Notes: a model not told the origin generated them from the sequence alone. DNA of 64,000 bases from Avena insularis (GCA_023614405.1 CM042689.1:332730305-332794304), one strand, 5' to 3'; counted from the stretch's first letter, positions 21,801 to 33,976 are shown. Program-made: numbers and translations.

Positions 21801-24800
21801 CTAGGTTTTGAAGAGATCGGGAAACTCCGTCCTGATGTGATCTTCGTGTTCCCAGGTAGCTTCTTCTTCAGTGTGGTTGCTCCACTGAATCTTAAGAAAC
21901 TTGATGCTTCAAGACCTGGTGGTTCGGAAAGCTTCTTCTGAAATATGGATGGGTACTTCGGGATAGGTCAGGTCATCGTTGATCTCTATGGTCTGGTGAT
22001 CAATGTTCTTGAAAACTTCGGTCTTCTCCGGAACTTCAAGGCATTTGCGAAGTAACGATATATGGAACACATTGTGCACTGCGGACATTTCCTCTGGCAG
22101 TTCCAATTGATAAGATACTTCTCCTCGACTATTCAGAATCTTGAAGGGTCCGATATATCTGGGGGCTAACTTTCCTTTGAGCTGGAAACGTTGCATTCCT
22201 TTCAAAGGCGACACTTTAAGATACACGAAATCTCCGATATTGAAAGCGAGGTCTCGACGTCTCTTGTCGGCATAACTCTTCTGTCTTGACTGGGCAGTCT
22301 TGAGGTGCTCACGAATCTTGTGGACTTTCTCTTCTGCTTCTCGCAGGATGTCGGGTCCGAAAATCTGACTCTCTCCTACTTCCGACCAATTCAAAGGGGT
22401 GCGACACTTCCTTCCGTACATGAATTCAAATGGGGCCATTTGCAAACTGGCTTGGTAACTGTTGTTGTATGAAAATTCTGCGAAAGGCAGACAGTCTTCC
22501 CATTTAGATCCATACTCCAGCACACATGCTCTCAACATATCTTCGAGTATTTGATTTACTCGCTTCGTTTGTCCATCGGTCTGAGGGTGATACGCGGTGC
22601 TGAAATCTAGTCGGGTTCCTAAACCTTCCTGGACTTTCTTCCAGAATCTCGAGGTAAACTGGGTTCCTCGATCCGATACAATGTTCTTGGGGACTCCGTG
22701 CAAACTGACGATTCTAGCGATGTATAACTCCGCTAGCTTCAAACTCTGGTGTGGGGTCTTGACTAGTAAGGAATGGGCGACTTTGGACAATCTGTCAACT
22801 AGGACCCAGATAGAGTCATTTCCCCTACTAGAAGTAGGCAATCCGGTGATAAATCCATTCCAATGGAATCCCATTTCCATTCTGGAATCTGTAGCGGTTA
22901 CAACAGTCCTGCGGGTCTTTGATGTCCCGCCTTGACTCTCTGACAGATATCACACTTGGCGATATAGCTCCCGATTTCTCTCTTCATCTTATGCCGCCAA
23001 AATTGTTCCTTCAAATCCTGATACATCTTTGTTCCTCCGGGGTGGATAGAATAAAGAGTATCATGGGCCTCTTTCAAAATCACTTCTTTCAATTCCGAAT
23101 CTGCTGGTACACAAAGGCGTCCTTTATACCACAGAACTCCTTCTTTGTCTTCCGTGAATCCGGGTACTTTGCCTGTACCAATACGACGTTTGATTCCGTC
23201 GATACTAGCATTTCCTTTCTGCGCCTCTTTGATCTGACTGAGCAAAGTGGGTTGAAGTTCTATGCTAGCCAAAAATCCTTCACTCGCTAACTCCATTCGG
23301 AAATCTTCCATCTATTTGTGCAAACTTGGTTGCTCCTTCAAAATCATGGAGTTCAAGCGGCACAGCAATCTGCTAAGGGCATCTGCTACCACATTGGCTT
23401 TACCGGGCTGATAGTGAATGTCTAGATCATAATCCTTGATTAGCTCAATCCATCTTCTCTGTCTAATATTCAGATCCTTCTGAGTGAATATATACTTCAA
23501 GCTCTTGTGATCCGAATAAATCTCACAACGGTTTCCCATCAGGTAATGCCTCCATGTCTTCAGGGCTATAACTACGGCTGCTAGTTCAAGGTCATGGGTT
23601 GGATAATTCTGTTCGTGCTATTTCAGTTGTCGGGATAGATAAGATATAACTTTGCCTTCTTGCATCAGCACACATCCGAGACCGGTCTTGGATGCGTCAC
23701 AATACATATCAAAGGGCTTCGTGATATCCGGCATGATCAAGATTGGGGATGAAATCAATCTCTTCTTGAGGTCTTGAAAACTCGCTTCACATTTGTCAGT
23801 CCATTCAAACTTCTTGTCCTTCTTCAGCAATTGGGTCATGGGTCTGGCAATACTCGAGATTCCTTCTACAAACTTGCGGTAGTATCCCGCTAATCCGAGA
23901 AATGCACGAACTTGGGTTTGAGTGGTTGGGGCTTGCCAATCTTCGACATCCTTCACCTTCGCAGGGTCAACGGCAATTCCTCCAGCTGATACAATATGTC
24001 CGAGGAATCCTACCTCCTGTAACCAGAATTCACATTTTCTAAACTTGGCATATAGCTGATGCTCTCTAAGGGTTCCAAGAATGGTCCTTAGGTGTAGCTC
24101 ATGTTCTTCTTCTGATTTGGAATAAATCAGAATGTCATCAATGAAAACAACGACAAACTTATCCAGGAAGTCCATAAAAATCTTATTCATGAGGTTCATG
24201 AAATAAGCGGGGGCATTGGTTAATCCAAAAGACATGACAGTATACTCGTATAATCCATATCTGGTGGTAAAGGCAGTCTTTGGAATATCCTCTGCGCGAA
24301 TTTTGAGTTGATGATATCCAGTTCTAAGATCAATCTTAGAAAACACTTTGGCACCAGTCAACTGGTCAAACAAATCTTATACCTTCGGCAACGGGTACTT
24401 GTTCTTGATGGTGACATCATTCAACTTCCGATAATCCGTGCACAGACGGTTACCTCCATGTTTCTTGTCCACAAACAAAACAGGTGATCACCAAGGTGAC
24501 TCACTTGGTTGAATCAGTCCAATTTCCAGCATGGCATCTAGTTGCTTCTTCAGTTCTGCTAGTTCAGACGGGTTCATACTATATGGTCTCTGGGCTATGG
24601 GTCCGGTTCCAAGGATTAGTTCAATGATGAACTCGATATCCCGATCTGGGGGCATACCGGGCAAAACATCTGGAAATACATCGGGGTATTCACAGACTAT
24701 CCAGACTTGGTCAATGGTTGGCTGGGCTATACTCTTGTTGCACTTGAATTGACGAGGCAAGGTTTTAGATACATGCTCGACTGATATTTCGGCTGTACTG

Positions 24801-25285
24801 GTCATGGTTATGGCTTTCTTGGCATAGTCAATTAATCCTTTGTGTTTGGGCATCCAATCCATTCCTAGTACTCCTTCCAAGCCTTTAGTTCCGAGTAATA
24901 TTAGATTAGCATAAAAATCTATGCCATGGATTCGGATAGGGATGGCTTTGCAAATTTGTCTAGCTTTGGTGGTTGAACCAGGTATTTAAACAATCATAAC
25001 ATGCTTCAGTTTGGTTGGTTGAATCTTACTAGTGCATGCAAATTCTTCAGTGACAAATGAGTGCGATGCTCCAGAATCAAACAACACTCTTGCAAGTACT
25101 GAGTTAATAGAAAACATACCCAGCACGACATCTGGCGCTTCTTGGGCTTCTTCAACATGCATGACAAAAGACGGCCGTTGCGGTTGAGCGAGTTTCCTGG
25201 GGCAAACCTTCTTCTGGGCTGAACACGACGCTGCTGCTGAGCTGGGGCATTTGCATTGGGAGCTGCGGCAATCTTCTTGGGGCAC
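21801..25285 (-). pseudogene. pol of element B: protease, RT, RNase H, integrase, chromodomain
   Basis: The order on the minus strand is as follows. Protease has motif DSGASHSF (about 25060). RT runs about 23900-24560, with [10 protein letters not shown], the [18 protein letters not shown] block and catalytic FIDDILIYS. RNase H runs about 23330-23700, with [11 protein letters not shown] and the YSDHKSLKY region. Integrase has an HHCC zinc-binding part (22898-23311, ending CDICQRVKAGHQ) and a core (to about 22600). A C-terminal chromodomain has WSNHTEEEATWEHED and ends at 21801. Breaks include stops near 24490, 24374, 23618, 23310 and 22890, at least one frameshift in integrase near 22880, and a TGA at 21909-21911 just before the chromodomain. 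Homology to Tekay/Del chromoviruses is clear; the element cannot encode an intact polyprotein. Confidence 0.92.
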
Positions 25286-26318
25286 TCATTGGAATAGTGA
25301 CCCTTGGTTCCACATTCATAACAAGTCGCTTGCGACTTATCCTTTGCTGCAACAGGCACAATATTGCTTCTAGTCCTTGGGGCAGTGTTGGTGTTGGTGG
25401 CGGCATTGTTGTTGTTGAACTTAGTTGGTGCACGACTGAAATTGCTGGAGTTGCCGGGATTGTTGTGGTTTCCTCCGGGCCTTGGGTTTCCACGGTTGGG
25501 ATAGGTCGGACGGTTCATCGGGGGTTTGTTGGTTCTCGGGGCAAATCCTGTAGATGGGTTAGGGCGATACTTGGGTGTATGGTGGGTTCCTGGTTGATGC
25601 ATCATGCGACTCTTGCGGTTCTCATTGGCTTGGTTGATCTTTCCTTCCATCTGAATGGCAGAATCAACTAAGGCTTCAATATTAGCAAAGGGATATTGAC
25701 TAACATTGTCTGCATCTCATCGTGCAGACCATTCAAGAATCTCTCTTTCTTCTTGGCTTCAGTGTCGATCTCATTCGGTGCATACCTAGCCAATGACAAG
25801 AATTTGTCACGGTATTCCACTATGGTCATCCTTCCATGCTTCAGTTCCCTGAATTCATCTCTCATCCTCTTGATTAAACCTGGTGGCACATGGGTTTTGC
25901 TGAAGTTGACCTTGAATTCATCCCAAGTGATCATCTGAACTCTGGTCATTGCACGAACAATGTTCCACCATGCTCTTGCATCTCTAGCCAGACAGTGAGT
26001 GGCGAACAAAACTTTCTAGTAAGCTTCTACTCCTGCAACCTCCACATTGTTCTCCATGGTTTGCAGCCAATCATCTGCATCTAGGGGCTTTTCTGACTTA
26101 GTGAAAACAGGTGGATTGGTGTTCTGGAAATTCTTGAGCTTAGATCCATGGTTTTCCTGATTTCCATGGCCTTGATTGTTGTTGGCCATCTAGGAGATGT
26201 GCTGAAGGGTGGCTAAGTTGGCTTGACATTCGGCTCTTTCAGATTCGCGGTCAGAAACCAACATTTGCAAGATCTGCAACATCGGGTCTAGGGATGAACC
26301 TCTTCCTCCGCGGGGCAT
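24986..26318 (-). pseudogene. gag of element B
   Basis: It starts at an ATG at 26318 (MPRGGRGSSLDP). The capsid region includes LARDARAWWNIVRAM and a YRDKFLSLARYAP segment, and there is one zinc knuckle, CYECGTKGHYSNECP (about 25300). Defects are TAG at 26190-26192 and 26016-26018, plus a one-base loss near 25688 that shifts the frame before the basic Pro/Asn-rich linker. Gag would form the virus-like particle and bind the element's RNA. The protease domain follows in another frame at about 24986-25285. Confidence 0.88.
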
Positions 26319-26626
26319 CTGAAGATTGAGATAGATCATGAGAAAAGAGGGAAATTTCTAGGGTTCAGGGGTTGTTGAAAAGTTTTTGAAGTTTGACTCA
26401 GATTTTTCTAGAAACTTGTTTTTCATTCATTCATAGCACACAATACAAACACAAACCACACCAAAGAAAAACATATGGTTTTAAGAACCATTCTGGGAAA
26501 CTACGATACAGTGGGACCGACTACGACTCACTAACGCTAGTGCTCAAGTGCTACTACTCCTCGGAGTCAGTGTCCTCATCATCCTCATCCTCATCATCAT
26601 CGATGAAGGCGAAGTCATCCTCATCA

Positions 26627-27361
26627 TCACCGGATCAAGAAGTCCATGGCCTGATCCTCCATAAAGTCATCATCATCGCTGAGATAGGATGAGGGGTCTC
26701 CACGAAGGTCTTCCCCTGCATTCTCCCTCTCCTCCAACTGCATTTCTCTCTCGTGGACGGTCTCCTCCAAATCCGTGATCCGGTGGCAAAGACGGGCGAT
26801 GATGCGCTCCTTCTTGTCGAGCTGACGGCGACGAGACTTGCGATGCTTCACTAGCATGGCGAGGGTCTGATCCTTCTTCTTGGCGATGGCGTACTTGTGG
26901 TTGGCGTAGGAACGGGCATTGTCCAACTCCTTCTGACGGTCATACATCATGAAGCTGAGGTGGTCCAATTGACTCTTCAGCTCGGGGTGATATGGGGCCT
27001 CCAGTGGCTGTCCCATAACATCGCGCCTTGGGTATAACTCAAAACGGGTACCCTTGTTCTGATTGATACTTTGCCCACACAGACGGGCAAGAGCTTCCTA
27101 CATGGCCCTGGCAAGTCCATCGAGCCAGTTGTTATCTCTTATGGTGAACTGAATTCCCTCTATGGTGGGAGGTTCAATCTTTCCTCGGAGACTTGCCACA
27201 ACTAGCCACTATAGATCTTCTTCTTCCTGATCATTGAGCTGAGCTCCGAAGAACTCGGGGTGTGGACGCTCCAGTATCTCTGACAACTGGTCCAAGTCAC
27301 GCTCAAAGATGAGGTCTCCTACATTCCCCAACTAATAAAACTTGATGTACTTCACGTCCAT
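26627..27361 (-). pseudogene. Accessory ORF between 5' LTR and gag of element B, 244 aa
   Basis: A single frame from an ATG at 27361 to the stop at 26627, broken only by TAG at 27332-27334, 27209-27211 and 27098-27100. The partner copy in element A has CAG at the first and third. The N-terminal half is globular, with DLIFERDLDQLSEILE, a Trp-containing strand and a LDGLARAM...EALARLCG helix. It is followed by FELYPRRDVMGQPLEAP. The C-terminal half is strongly charged and coiled-coil-like (KKKDQTLAMLVKHRKSRRR onwards) and ends in an acidic Ser/Asp tail. It is distinct from Gag and lies about 310 bp upstream of it. It is not part of the standard chromoviral coding set that I know. Function unknown. 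Confidence 0.7.
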
Positions 27362-27570
27362 CTATAAGAATATAGGATGAGTAAGTTAATAGAGTGATCA
27401 AGTGTGTCAAATTTTATGTATTTTGCAAGAATTTTTTAGGAACGTGAATTTTCATGAAAGAATCCAAGTGATAAGAATGAGAATAGGTTTTTGTAAATAC
27501 TCACTTTCTTTGGTTTTGAAACTAAGTTTTTGATTCAAACGTCCATTCTAACTAGGGTCTCCTATGGTCA

Positions 27571-27590
27571 GGATGGCTCTGATACCAACT
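27571..27590 (-). other. Primer binding site of element B
   Basis: The minus strand reads AGTTGGTATCAGAGCCATCC directly after the 5' LTR terminus at 27591, complementary to initiator-Met tRNA. It is identical to the site in element A. Confidence 0.87.
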
Positions 27591-30500
27591 TGTCAACACC
27601 CGGATTTTTAATCCCAGATGCCTGTTATGCCATACATCGCAATCCCAGGATTACCATTTTTGCGAGACATAACAGATTTGGATATCACAGTACATCATCC
27701 ATTACAAACCATACATAAGGTCTTACACAAATAAGGATCTCATGATCCAGTTCTTAATACAACTCAAGCAGCGGAATAACGTAATAGTAACGATAGCGTA
27801 GGCGAAGCTCCATCTTCGGGGTCACAGGCAATGCTGACGATGGGAGATGATCCTAGTTGTCGTAACCTTCTTGTGGTCCGTCATCCTGATACTCCTCTTC
27901 ATAGTCTGGCCACGGGAATAGCCAGGGACAAAGCCATGAGTACTCTTTAAGTACTCACAAACTAATACTAACAAGTTAAGGGGGTTTTGTATTAGGATAC
28001 TAAGCTCTACGGTTGTTTTGCAAAAAGCCAGATTTACCTCTACTAAGTTCAAAAGCAAAGAAAGCTAGTTGGAAGTTTTATAACACCTAAATGGGAACTT
28101 TCATTTCATGTCACAACTCTGTTGTGGTCAATGTTAAGGATATCGCTTATCGGTAATTTATCGGTCCGCTAAAAATTGGCGATTTTTCAGTGTATCGGCC
28201 GATTTATCGGGCGATAAATCATAAAATCGGACGATAAATCAAAAAATCGGCATATCGGCCACCCTCGAGTAGCGATAAATCGGACGATTTTTGAACAGTG
28301 GTTGTGGTCAAGTCAAAGTCACAATTCATTTCACAAATTGTTTTGAAAACATCTGACGATAGAACAGTATGGTCACTCCAACTATCCATAACTTTGGACG
28401 CGGCTATTCGAATAGTTTGACACTCTGTAGAGATTGTACACTTTCACCACAACATTCGACACATCCGTCAGGAACAATCCTGAATTCACCATACTCAGTA
28501 TGCGGATAATCAATCCTAACCTTTCAATTACATGCCCTAGTATAGGCACCTCTCCTATGAGTTTGGCCTCCCAACCATGACCAGCGGTCATCTTGGATAC
28601 TGCACAGGTGGACAATCTTCACAAGGTAGCCTCAGCTTAGATCTTGGCCGCAAGGGAATTCATACTAAAGTATATAAATTTCCAGTCAAGCCCTACCCAA
28701 TTTTCGGGTATTGTGGTTGTACGGTAAAATTGGAATGGTATCGCATCCAGACAACCATCAGTTTTATAAAGGGCTAAGGCTCATGCCTCAACATTTTTCA
28801 TCATCAAAATCATCTGATGTTCAAGAACACATGTGCAAAACATTTCAATAGAATGAATCATCATTCTAAGGTTTTCATAGCCATTTTCACCAAGTATTCC
28901 CATCTAAAGTTGATCAAGTTTTATGCTTAGCACTAGAATCTACAAGTGGGGGTAAGGACTAATAAGGGGTAGTAAATAGGTGTATCTTATCTAAGTAAAT
29001 ATAATTCCTCAAGATGACATCAAGATTATCCAACTTAGGGCAAATTTTATGCTCTTTATGCTACCTTCAAATATCTTCTTAGAATCTATAAGTCACTAAG
29101 TAAACTCTAAGAGAAAGCTTTGATAAAGAAAATAAAGTATTAAGCTTGCAAGTAAAACTAGGATTGGGTATCATAGGGTGTAAGCTTGCTAAGTCAACTA
29201 GTAGTATTAGGCTTGCAAGGTTGCAAGTATTGGCTTGCATAGATATTAGTATAAGCTTGCCTTGTGCAGAGCAGTGGTTGAAGTTCTCCTCGGCTTCTTC
29301 CTCGTAGTATCCTCCTTCCTCCTCGTATCCTTGGTCGGTACTAGCGTCTATAAATAAATACGAGGTACACAATCACCAAACAAGACTTAACTATTTCCAA
29401 TCATCACTCAAAGGTTCACACTAGGTGATCTAACATCATCACTAACATTACAAGATTAAAGCACTTGTCTTATTTATTTTAATTTGAGAAAAGTAATTTC
29501 TACTCATTGAAAAACTACTTAAGATTTAATATTCTCCAACTCAAACATGGGATCATGTTGACACATGTCATCACCACATATTTAAGTACATGGGAATGTG
29601 ATTTAAAGTGGTGTCACAATTTAATAAGGTTTAACCTTTTTATTTTAATTAAATAGAGTGACTAGAAATGCCTATGTGGCATTCTTTTATTACTTGAACA
29701 TCATTTTTAAAAGTAAACCCATATGTTTTTATATATTCTGAAAGGTATGATCAAATGTGATTTTTTGAGAGTTGGAATCAAGTCAAAAGCTCTTATGGTT
29801 GAATTTTGAAAAATGTTTGAATGCAGAGAAGATTCTGCCTTGTTATTTTTACCATGGTTGATCTGTATATCCAAATGGTTTGAATCCAACGGGCTTGGAT
29901 TAAGCATTTCAGTACCTTTCTAACAAAATTGGTTTCATGCATTTTGGTTCAGTGAATCGAGCTGGGTTGATTTTTGAATCTATATACAGAACTATGTTTG
30001 AATTTAAATGAATAAAACTAAATTTGAATTGTTGGGTCACGCGGGAGGTTTTACTGGGCCGGCCCACTACGCACAGCGCACGCGCGGGATGATTAAGTGG
30101 CTGTCCCCACGCGTTAGTGAGATAGGGAGGGGCGAAGCAGTATGGGGCAATGTGAACCGTGGGATCTAGTTCTAATCGAACGACTCTGGTTCATCGTCCA
30201 CGTCGGGTAGCGCTGGCGAGACAGAACCCTATCACGGCAGGTGGGGGTCGTGGGAGGCTCACTAGGGCTCAGGAGAGGGTCGGCGACGGGGGCGAATGAC
30301 AAAGTCGACGACGGCGGTTCTCCTGGTACCATCAGCTTCTCCTGGGCGGCTCCAATCGACGGCTCCATTCTCCTCTAGCAGCGGCGGGCTCCGGCCAAAT
30401 TCCGGCGATGCGCTGCTCGCCTTGCTTCGGGAGTGAGGTGGGGTGGTTTTGAGGAAGAGGGGAGTGAACTGGTGTGAAGAAAACAAGCGGTGGAGGCCTC

Positions 30501-31750
30501 TATTTATAGTGGCTGAAGGGGACTGACGGGCGACGGCACCGAGTGTACTGGCATGGGCGACGGTAGGGGCGGTGTTGTGCTCCCTGGCGAAGCTCAACGG
30601 CGTGGTGACGAGGCGTGGGGCGGTGATGATCGGTCGGAACACGTCGATGCTTTGGGTGGGCCCGACGGCGATTTTAATGGCGCACAACGTGCATGGTCCG
30701 CGCGGCGGCGAACGGGCATGTCTGTGGGGTTGCTGGGGCGGTGCTGATCACGCACGCACGCGGCAAGGGCGGCGCGCGGTATGTGGGTGCTGGTCGAGGG
30801 TGACGCACTTGCGCACTCTCGGCTCGCACGCAGAGAGGTTTGGCATGGTCTTGTCGTGTGGTCCAGGGGCTGGCAGTGCTCGTGGCTAGGATAGGGAGTG
30901 GCGGTGGACGGTGGGATGCCTGCTAGACATGCTTGCTAGGCTTGGTGCTGCTCCTAGCTTGTTGTCGACAATGGGGTGGCAAGGTGAGGCTCGGCATGTT
31001 TGCCATTAATGGCATGGTATGGTTTACAGTGAGCTAGAGGGGTTAAACAAGTTAGATGATCTACTGAGGGTGTAGAGTGAGCTAGAGAGGGAACAAGTTA
31101 GGCCAATTTTACTACACACTATAGTGTTTGATGTTTGTTTGATTTGTATCTGCAAGGTGTTTAATGAAATGGCCGCAAGAACTTTGAATTTGAATTTTGG
31201 ATTGAAACTTGGTAGGTTTGCTAGGCACATACTAGGGAGTGTCTGGTTAGTTGGATTAGTCAAGGGGCACTGGTTTGGTTGGGTTTAGAAAATGGGTGAT
31301 CTTCACATATGATAAAGATTCAATTTTGAATTGTGATTTGAATGAGGTTGCCAAATGTTTCTGTAAGTTTGAAAAGTGGGCTTTGATTCACTTTTACTTG
31401 TTCTAGCAAGGGGTGAAAAGAATTGGGAAAGTTTCTGTTTGAAATCTTGGACTAGAAACACTCAAAATGACCTAGTGAGCAAGATTGGCAAAAATGACTA
31501 TTTGCTTTATTTGATTTGTGTTGATTTTCTCTTGATTTGTTTCTGCATGGAAATGTTTTATATGATGTTATTTTCCTCTTTAAACCATTTCTTGCTATTT
31601 AAGTTAATCACACAAGCTCATTCATGCATTTATCAAATCATCTCATTCACAAATGCATTCATATGATTTTAATTAATCAAAGTTTTTGTTAACCCTAATT
31701 TTAGTGATTAGAGTTTGAGGATCATTGTTTTATATTTTTGGGATGTTACA
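27591..31750 (-). repeat. 5' LTR of element B
   Basis: 4160 bp with the same termini as the 3' LTR. The extra length compared with 17801-21740 is mostly the insertion at 28132-28300 plus its duplicated target. The LTR is adjacent to the primer binding site, so it is the 5' copy. Confidence 0.92.
28132..28300. mobile_element. Small 169-bp insertion built of CGATAAATCGG-like repeats
   Basis: Absent from the two other LTR copies. It is flanked by an 11-bp direct repeat, GTTGTGGTCAA, at 28121-28131 and 28301-28311. The inside is made of imperfect repeats and palindromes around ATCGGNCGATAAATC. No clear terminal inverted repeats exist: the ends are TGTTAAGG and GAACAGTG. A duplication of 9 to 11 bp suggests a tiny MULE-type or unclassified MITE. 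No coding capacity. Confidence 0.7.
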
Positions 31751-31950
31751 AGGCCTACCACATGCTCTCCCCGCAACGTTCCCCTGACGTGTTTGCTTGC
31801 AAGGCGTGGGGCCTGAAGCCGCCGGCGAAGATCAACATCTTCGCGTGCCTCACCGACATTGACAAGCTCAACACGAGGGCCAACCTTTTCTCCAAGAATT
31901 GCGCTCCCTCAGATTCCTGCGAGACGTGTGCCTCCACTGAGACTAGGAGG
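31751..31950 (+). pseudogene. LINE remnant, part 2 (zf-RVT)
   Basis: In frame it reads KAWGLKPPAKINIFACLTDI and DKLNTRANLFSKNCAP, then DSCETCAS. This is the typical zf-RVT end of plant L1-type elements. It continues part 1 (ending at 17800) once element B and one copy of its AGGCY duplication are removed. The piece ends at GGAGG, the target duplication of the solo LTR. Confidence 0.85.
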
Positions 31951-33318
31951 TGTTGGGAATATGCCCTAGAGGCAATCATGTATGATGAGATTTCCCATTG
32001 TATTCATAAAGATATAAAGTTGTCCTTGTATAAACATCTGATGTGTATCATTGAATATGTGATTCGGTTGTGGAACTATACATTCATGTTGTTTGTACTA
32101 AATATTCTTGGTCATTGAGGTTGTGCTGGACACACTACTTAGACCAATGTGAAGGTTGGCTTAATGACTCGGTTCCACTTGTCATGGGCATGGAGATGCT
32201 ATTCCAACTTACACAGATTCGTCTAAAGAGTTTAGCGAGTCGGATTGACCCATATTGAGTTACAACAAACAAGTTGTCATTTGTATATCTCAATCAATGT
32301 AATCCTTAGACCTGAGGTTATTGCATAGTCCGAGTTGAGGATCACCAACTTAGGTTCTGTCAAATGTTGATCCGTAACTAGGCAGTTATAAAGGCAGAGT
32401 TCGGGTCGACTGAGAATCAAGATGCGTGATGTGAATAACCAAGATGGGATTTTGTCGCTCCACTTGGAGAGATATTCTCTGGGCCCTCTCGTGAGATATG
32501 ATTCGAAAAGCATGGCCATACACGACTCGGTTAAGTGTTAACCGAGGCGATCGACTAAGAGTTAGTCGGGTGAATCACTTATCTTAGATCGAGAAGAGAG
32601 TCGGACTATTTAAGGGATGACAAATATTCGCCTATAGTCTAACAAGGTATATCGTGAGGCAAAAGGGACTCGGACGTAAGTCGCATTGGAAAGGCAAGTC
32701 ATCATGACTCATTGGTACTTGAGAGTCGGCATGTTCTGCTAGGAGCCGCTACTGACTGATCAATTGAGAGTCGGACTCCAATCGTGTCCAAGTAGCCATG
32801 AGCCTGCGGGGTCACACACTTAAGAGCGGGAGCAAGTTCGGATTGGATCTGAACTAGAAATCTGGTTGGGTTGGACCCGAGCCTGATTTGGACTGAGTCA
32901 GTGAGTCAGACTCACAGGGACTAATATTATATGGGCTTTAGTGAATGAGTCGCGCGAGCAGAGCCCACGTTCACTCCCTATATATTGTGGAGCACCGCAA
33001 CCCAGAAGGGTTAATCGTTGTTCCGTTAGGTCATTCCATGTGTTGGAACCCCTAGCTCCACAGCAGTCCTGCCGTCGTATCGAACCTAGAAGTTCGCCGC
33101 CGGTGCTCCTCCTTGCACGTGTGGATACCAGCAGAGGTGTTGTACGATCAGCACCAGGACGATCGAATCGCAAAGGACTGCACTACATCAACTGACGCGC
33201 TTCATCAGTAATCCGCAACTACGCGTCTAGTGGTAAACCTCATGGCCTTCTACCTCAGCTAGATCTTGGGATCACCGTTAGAGGAAAAAGTTTTGTTTTA
33301 TCTCTACGTGGCCCAACA
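31951..33318 (+). repeat. Solo copia LTR inserted in the LINE
   Basis: It begins TGTTGGGAATATGCCCTAGA and ends GGCCCAACA. It is flanked by a perfect 5-bp duplication, GGAGG, at 31946-31950 and 33319-33323. No internal region is present, so it arose by LTR-LTR recombination. The start matches BARE/Angela-type copia LTRs, but the body has diverged from the one at 58447. A TATATATT element near 32980 could be the old promoter. The small open frames within it are not supported. Confidence 0.92.
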
Positions 33319-33690
33319 GGAGGCATCTCTTCTTTGGCTGCACGCCGTCGCGGTTGAAGTCTAGGGCAGGCTTGGGGTGCCCATTCCTAGCGGTGTCTTC
33401 TCCATTTGGGAGCTCGCTTCTCCGACCGGCATGGATTCTACTACCTGGCTCGCCGGCGTTGCTACAATTCTGTGGTCGATCTGGAAGGCGAGGAACAACC
33501 TCGTTTTCAATGCCACTCCCTACAGGGCGAGTGACGAGCTTGCAATTTGGCCTTCGCGGTACAAGACTCAAGACCATGGCAGATTAGACGGCGTTCGTAC
33601 TTTTTTCTTTCTGCTAATGTTTAAGCTTGTATTCCTGCTCTAAATCCCCATTAATCTCCCCCCCCCCCCCCCCCTCAAAATCTCATGTAT
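33319..33690 (+). pseudogene. LINE remnant, part 3 (C-terminal end and 3' region)
   Basis: One frame reads ATILWSIWKARNNLVFNATP, the well-known C-terminal block of plant LINE RT proteins, near 33460-33520. It continues part 2 after the solo LTR. It runs into a noncoding end with an 18-base C tract around 33658-33676. The 3' boundary is approximate because no clean poly(A) tail is visible. Confidence 0.75.
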
Positions 33691-33970
33691 ACATGTTGTG
33701 TGCAATTGTGGGGATTTTCTCTCCCCCTCCCCCCTTAATTCTCGAAAAAAATGGAATTGGTTTGGAGACGTTCTTAGAGTTGTAGAATCAAAATGCGTCT
33801 GGTGAGCTATTTTCTTTTTGGACTGTTGACACAAGGACCCAAAAGGATCGATTAACTGACTTTTTTTAGGGGATTAGCTGACTTTTCGATATCCAAATAA
33901 AATAGACCATGGACTCGCCGGCTAGGCGCAGAGCGTAGTAGAGTCGTAGGCGTATGTTTTACACGAGATC

Positions 33971-33976
33971 CACGTG
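33971..33976 (+). promoter_or_regulatory. G-box in the kinase promoter
   Basis: CACGTG about 40 bp upstream of the TATA box of the kinase gene. G-boxes bind bZIP and bHLH factors and form the core of ABA-responsive elements. One isolated match, so function is inferred. Confidence 0.4.

Larger units (their letters stand above)
17801..31750 (-). mobile_element. Complete Ty3/gypsy element B (Tekay-like chromovirus), 13.95 kb
   Basis: Two LTRs of about 4 kb (17801-21740 and 27591-31750) flank a 5.85-kb minus-strand internal region. It holds a primer binding site, an accessory ORF, gag, protease, RT, RNase H, integrase, a chromodomain and a polypurine tract, in that order. The flanking 5-bp duplication is AGGCT (17796-17800) and AGGCC (31751-31755), one mismatch. 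It sits inside a LINE, whose zf-RVT reading continues on both sides. The chromodomain and large LTRs fit the Tekay/Del lineage. Multiple stops and frameshifts make it non-autonomous. The 5' LTR carries a 169-bp insertion. Confidence 0.93.

Noticed and set aside
28132..28300. CRISPR-like or centromere-satellite-like array
   Set aside because: Units are irregular, overlap as palindromes, span only 169 bp and are bounded by a target duplication, so an insertion is the better reading.
31951..33318. A complete copia element or a gene with start at 31738
   Set aside because: No primer site, gag or pol exists between the GGAGG duplications; frames mix LINE, LTR and junction sequence.
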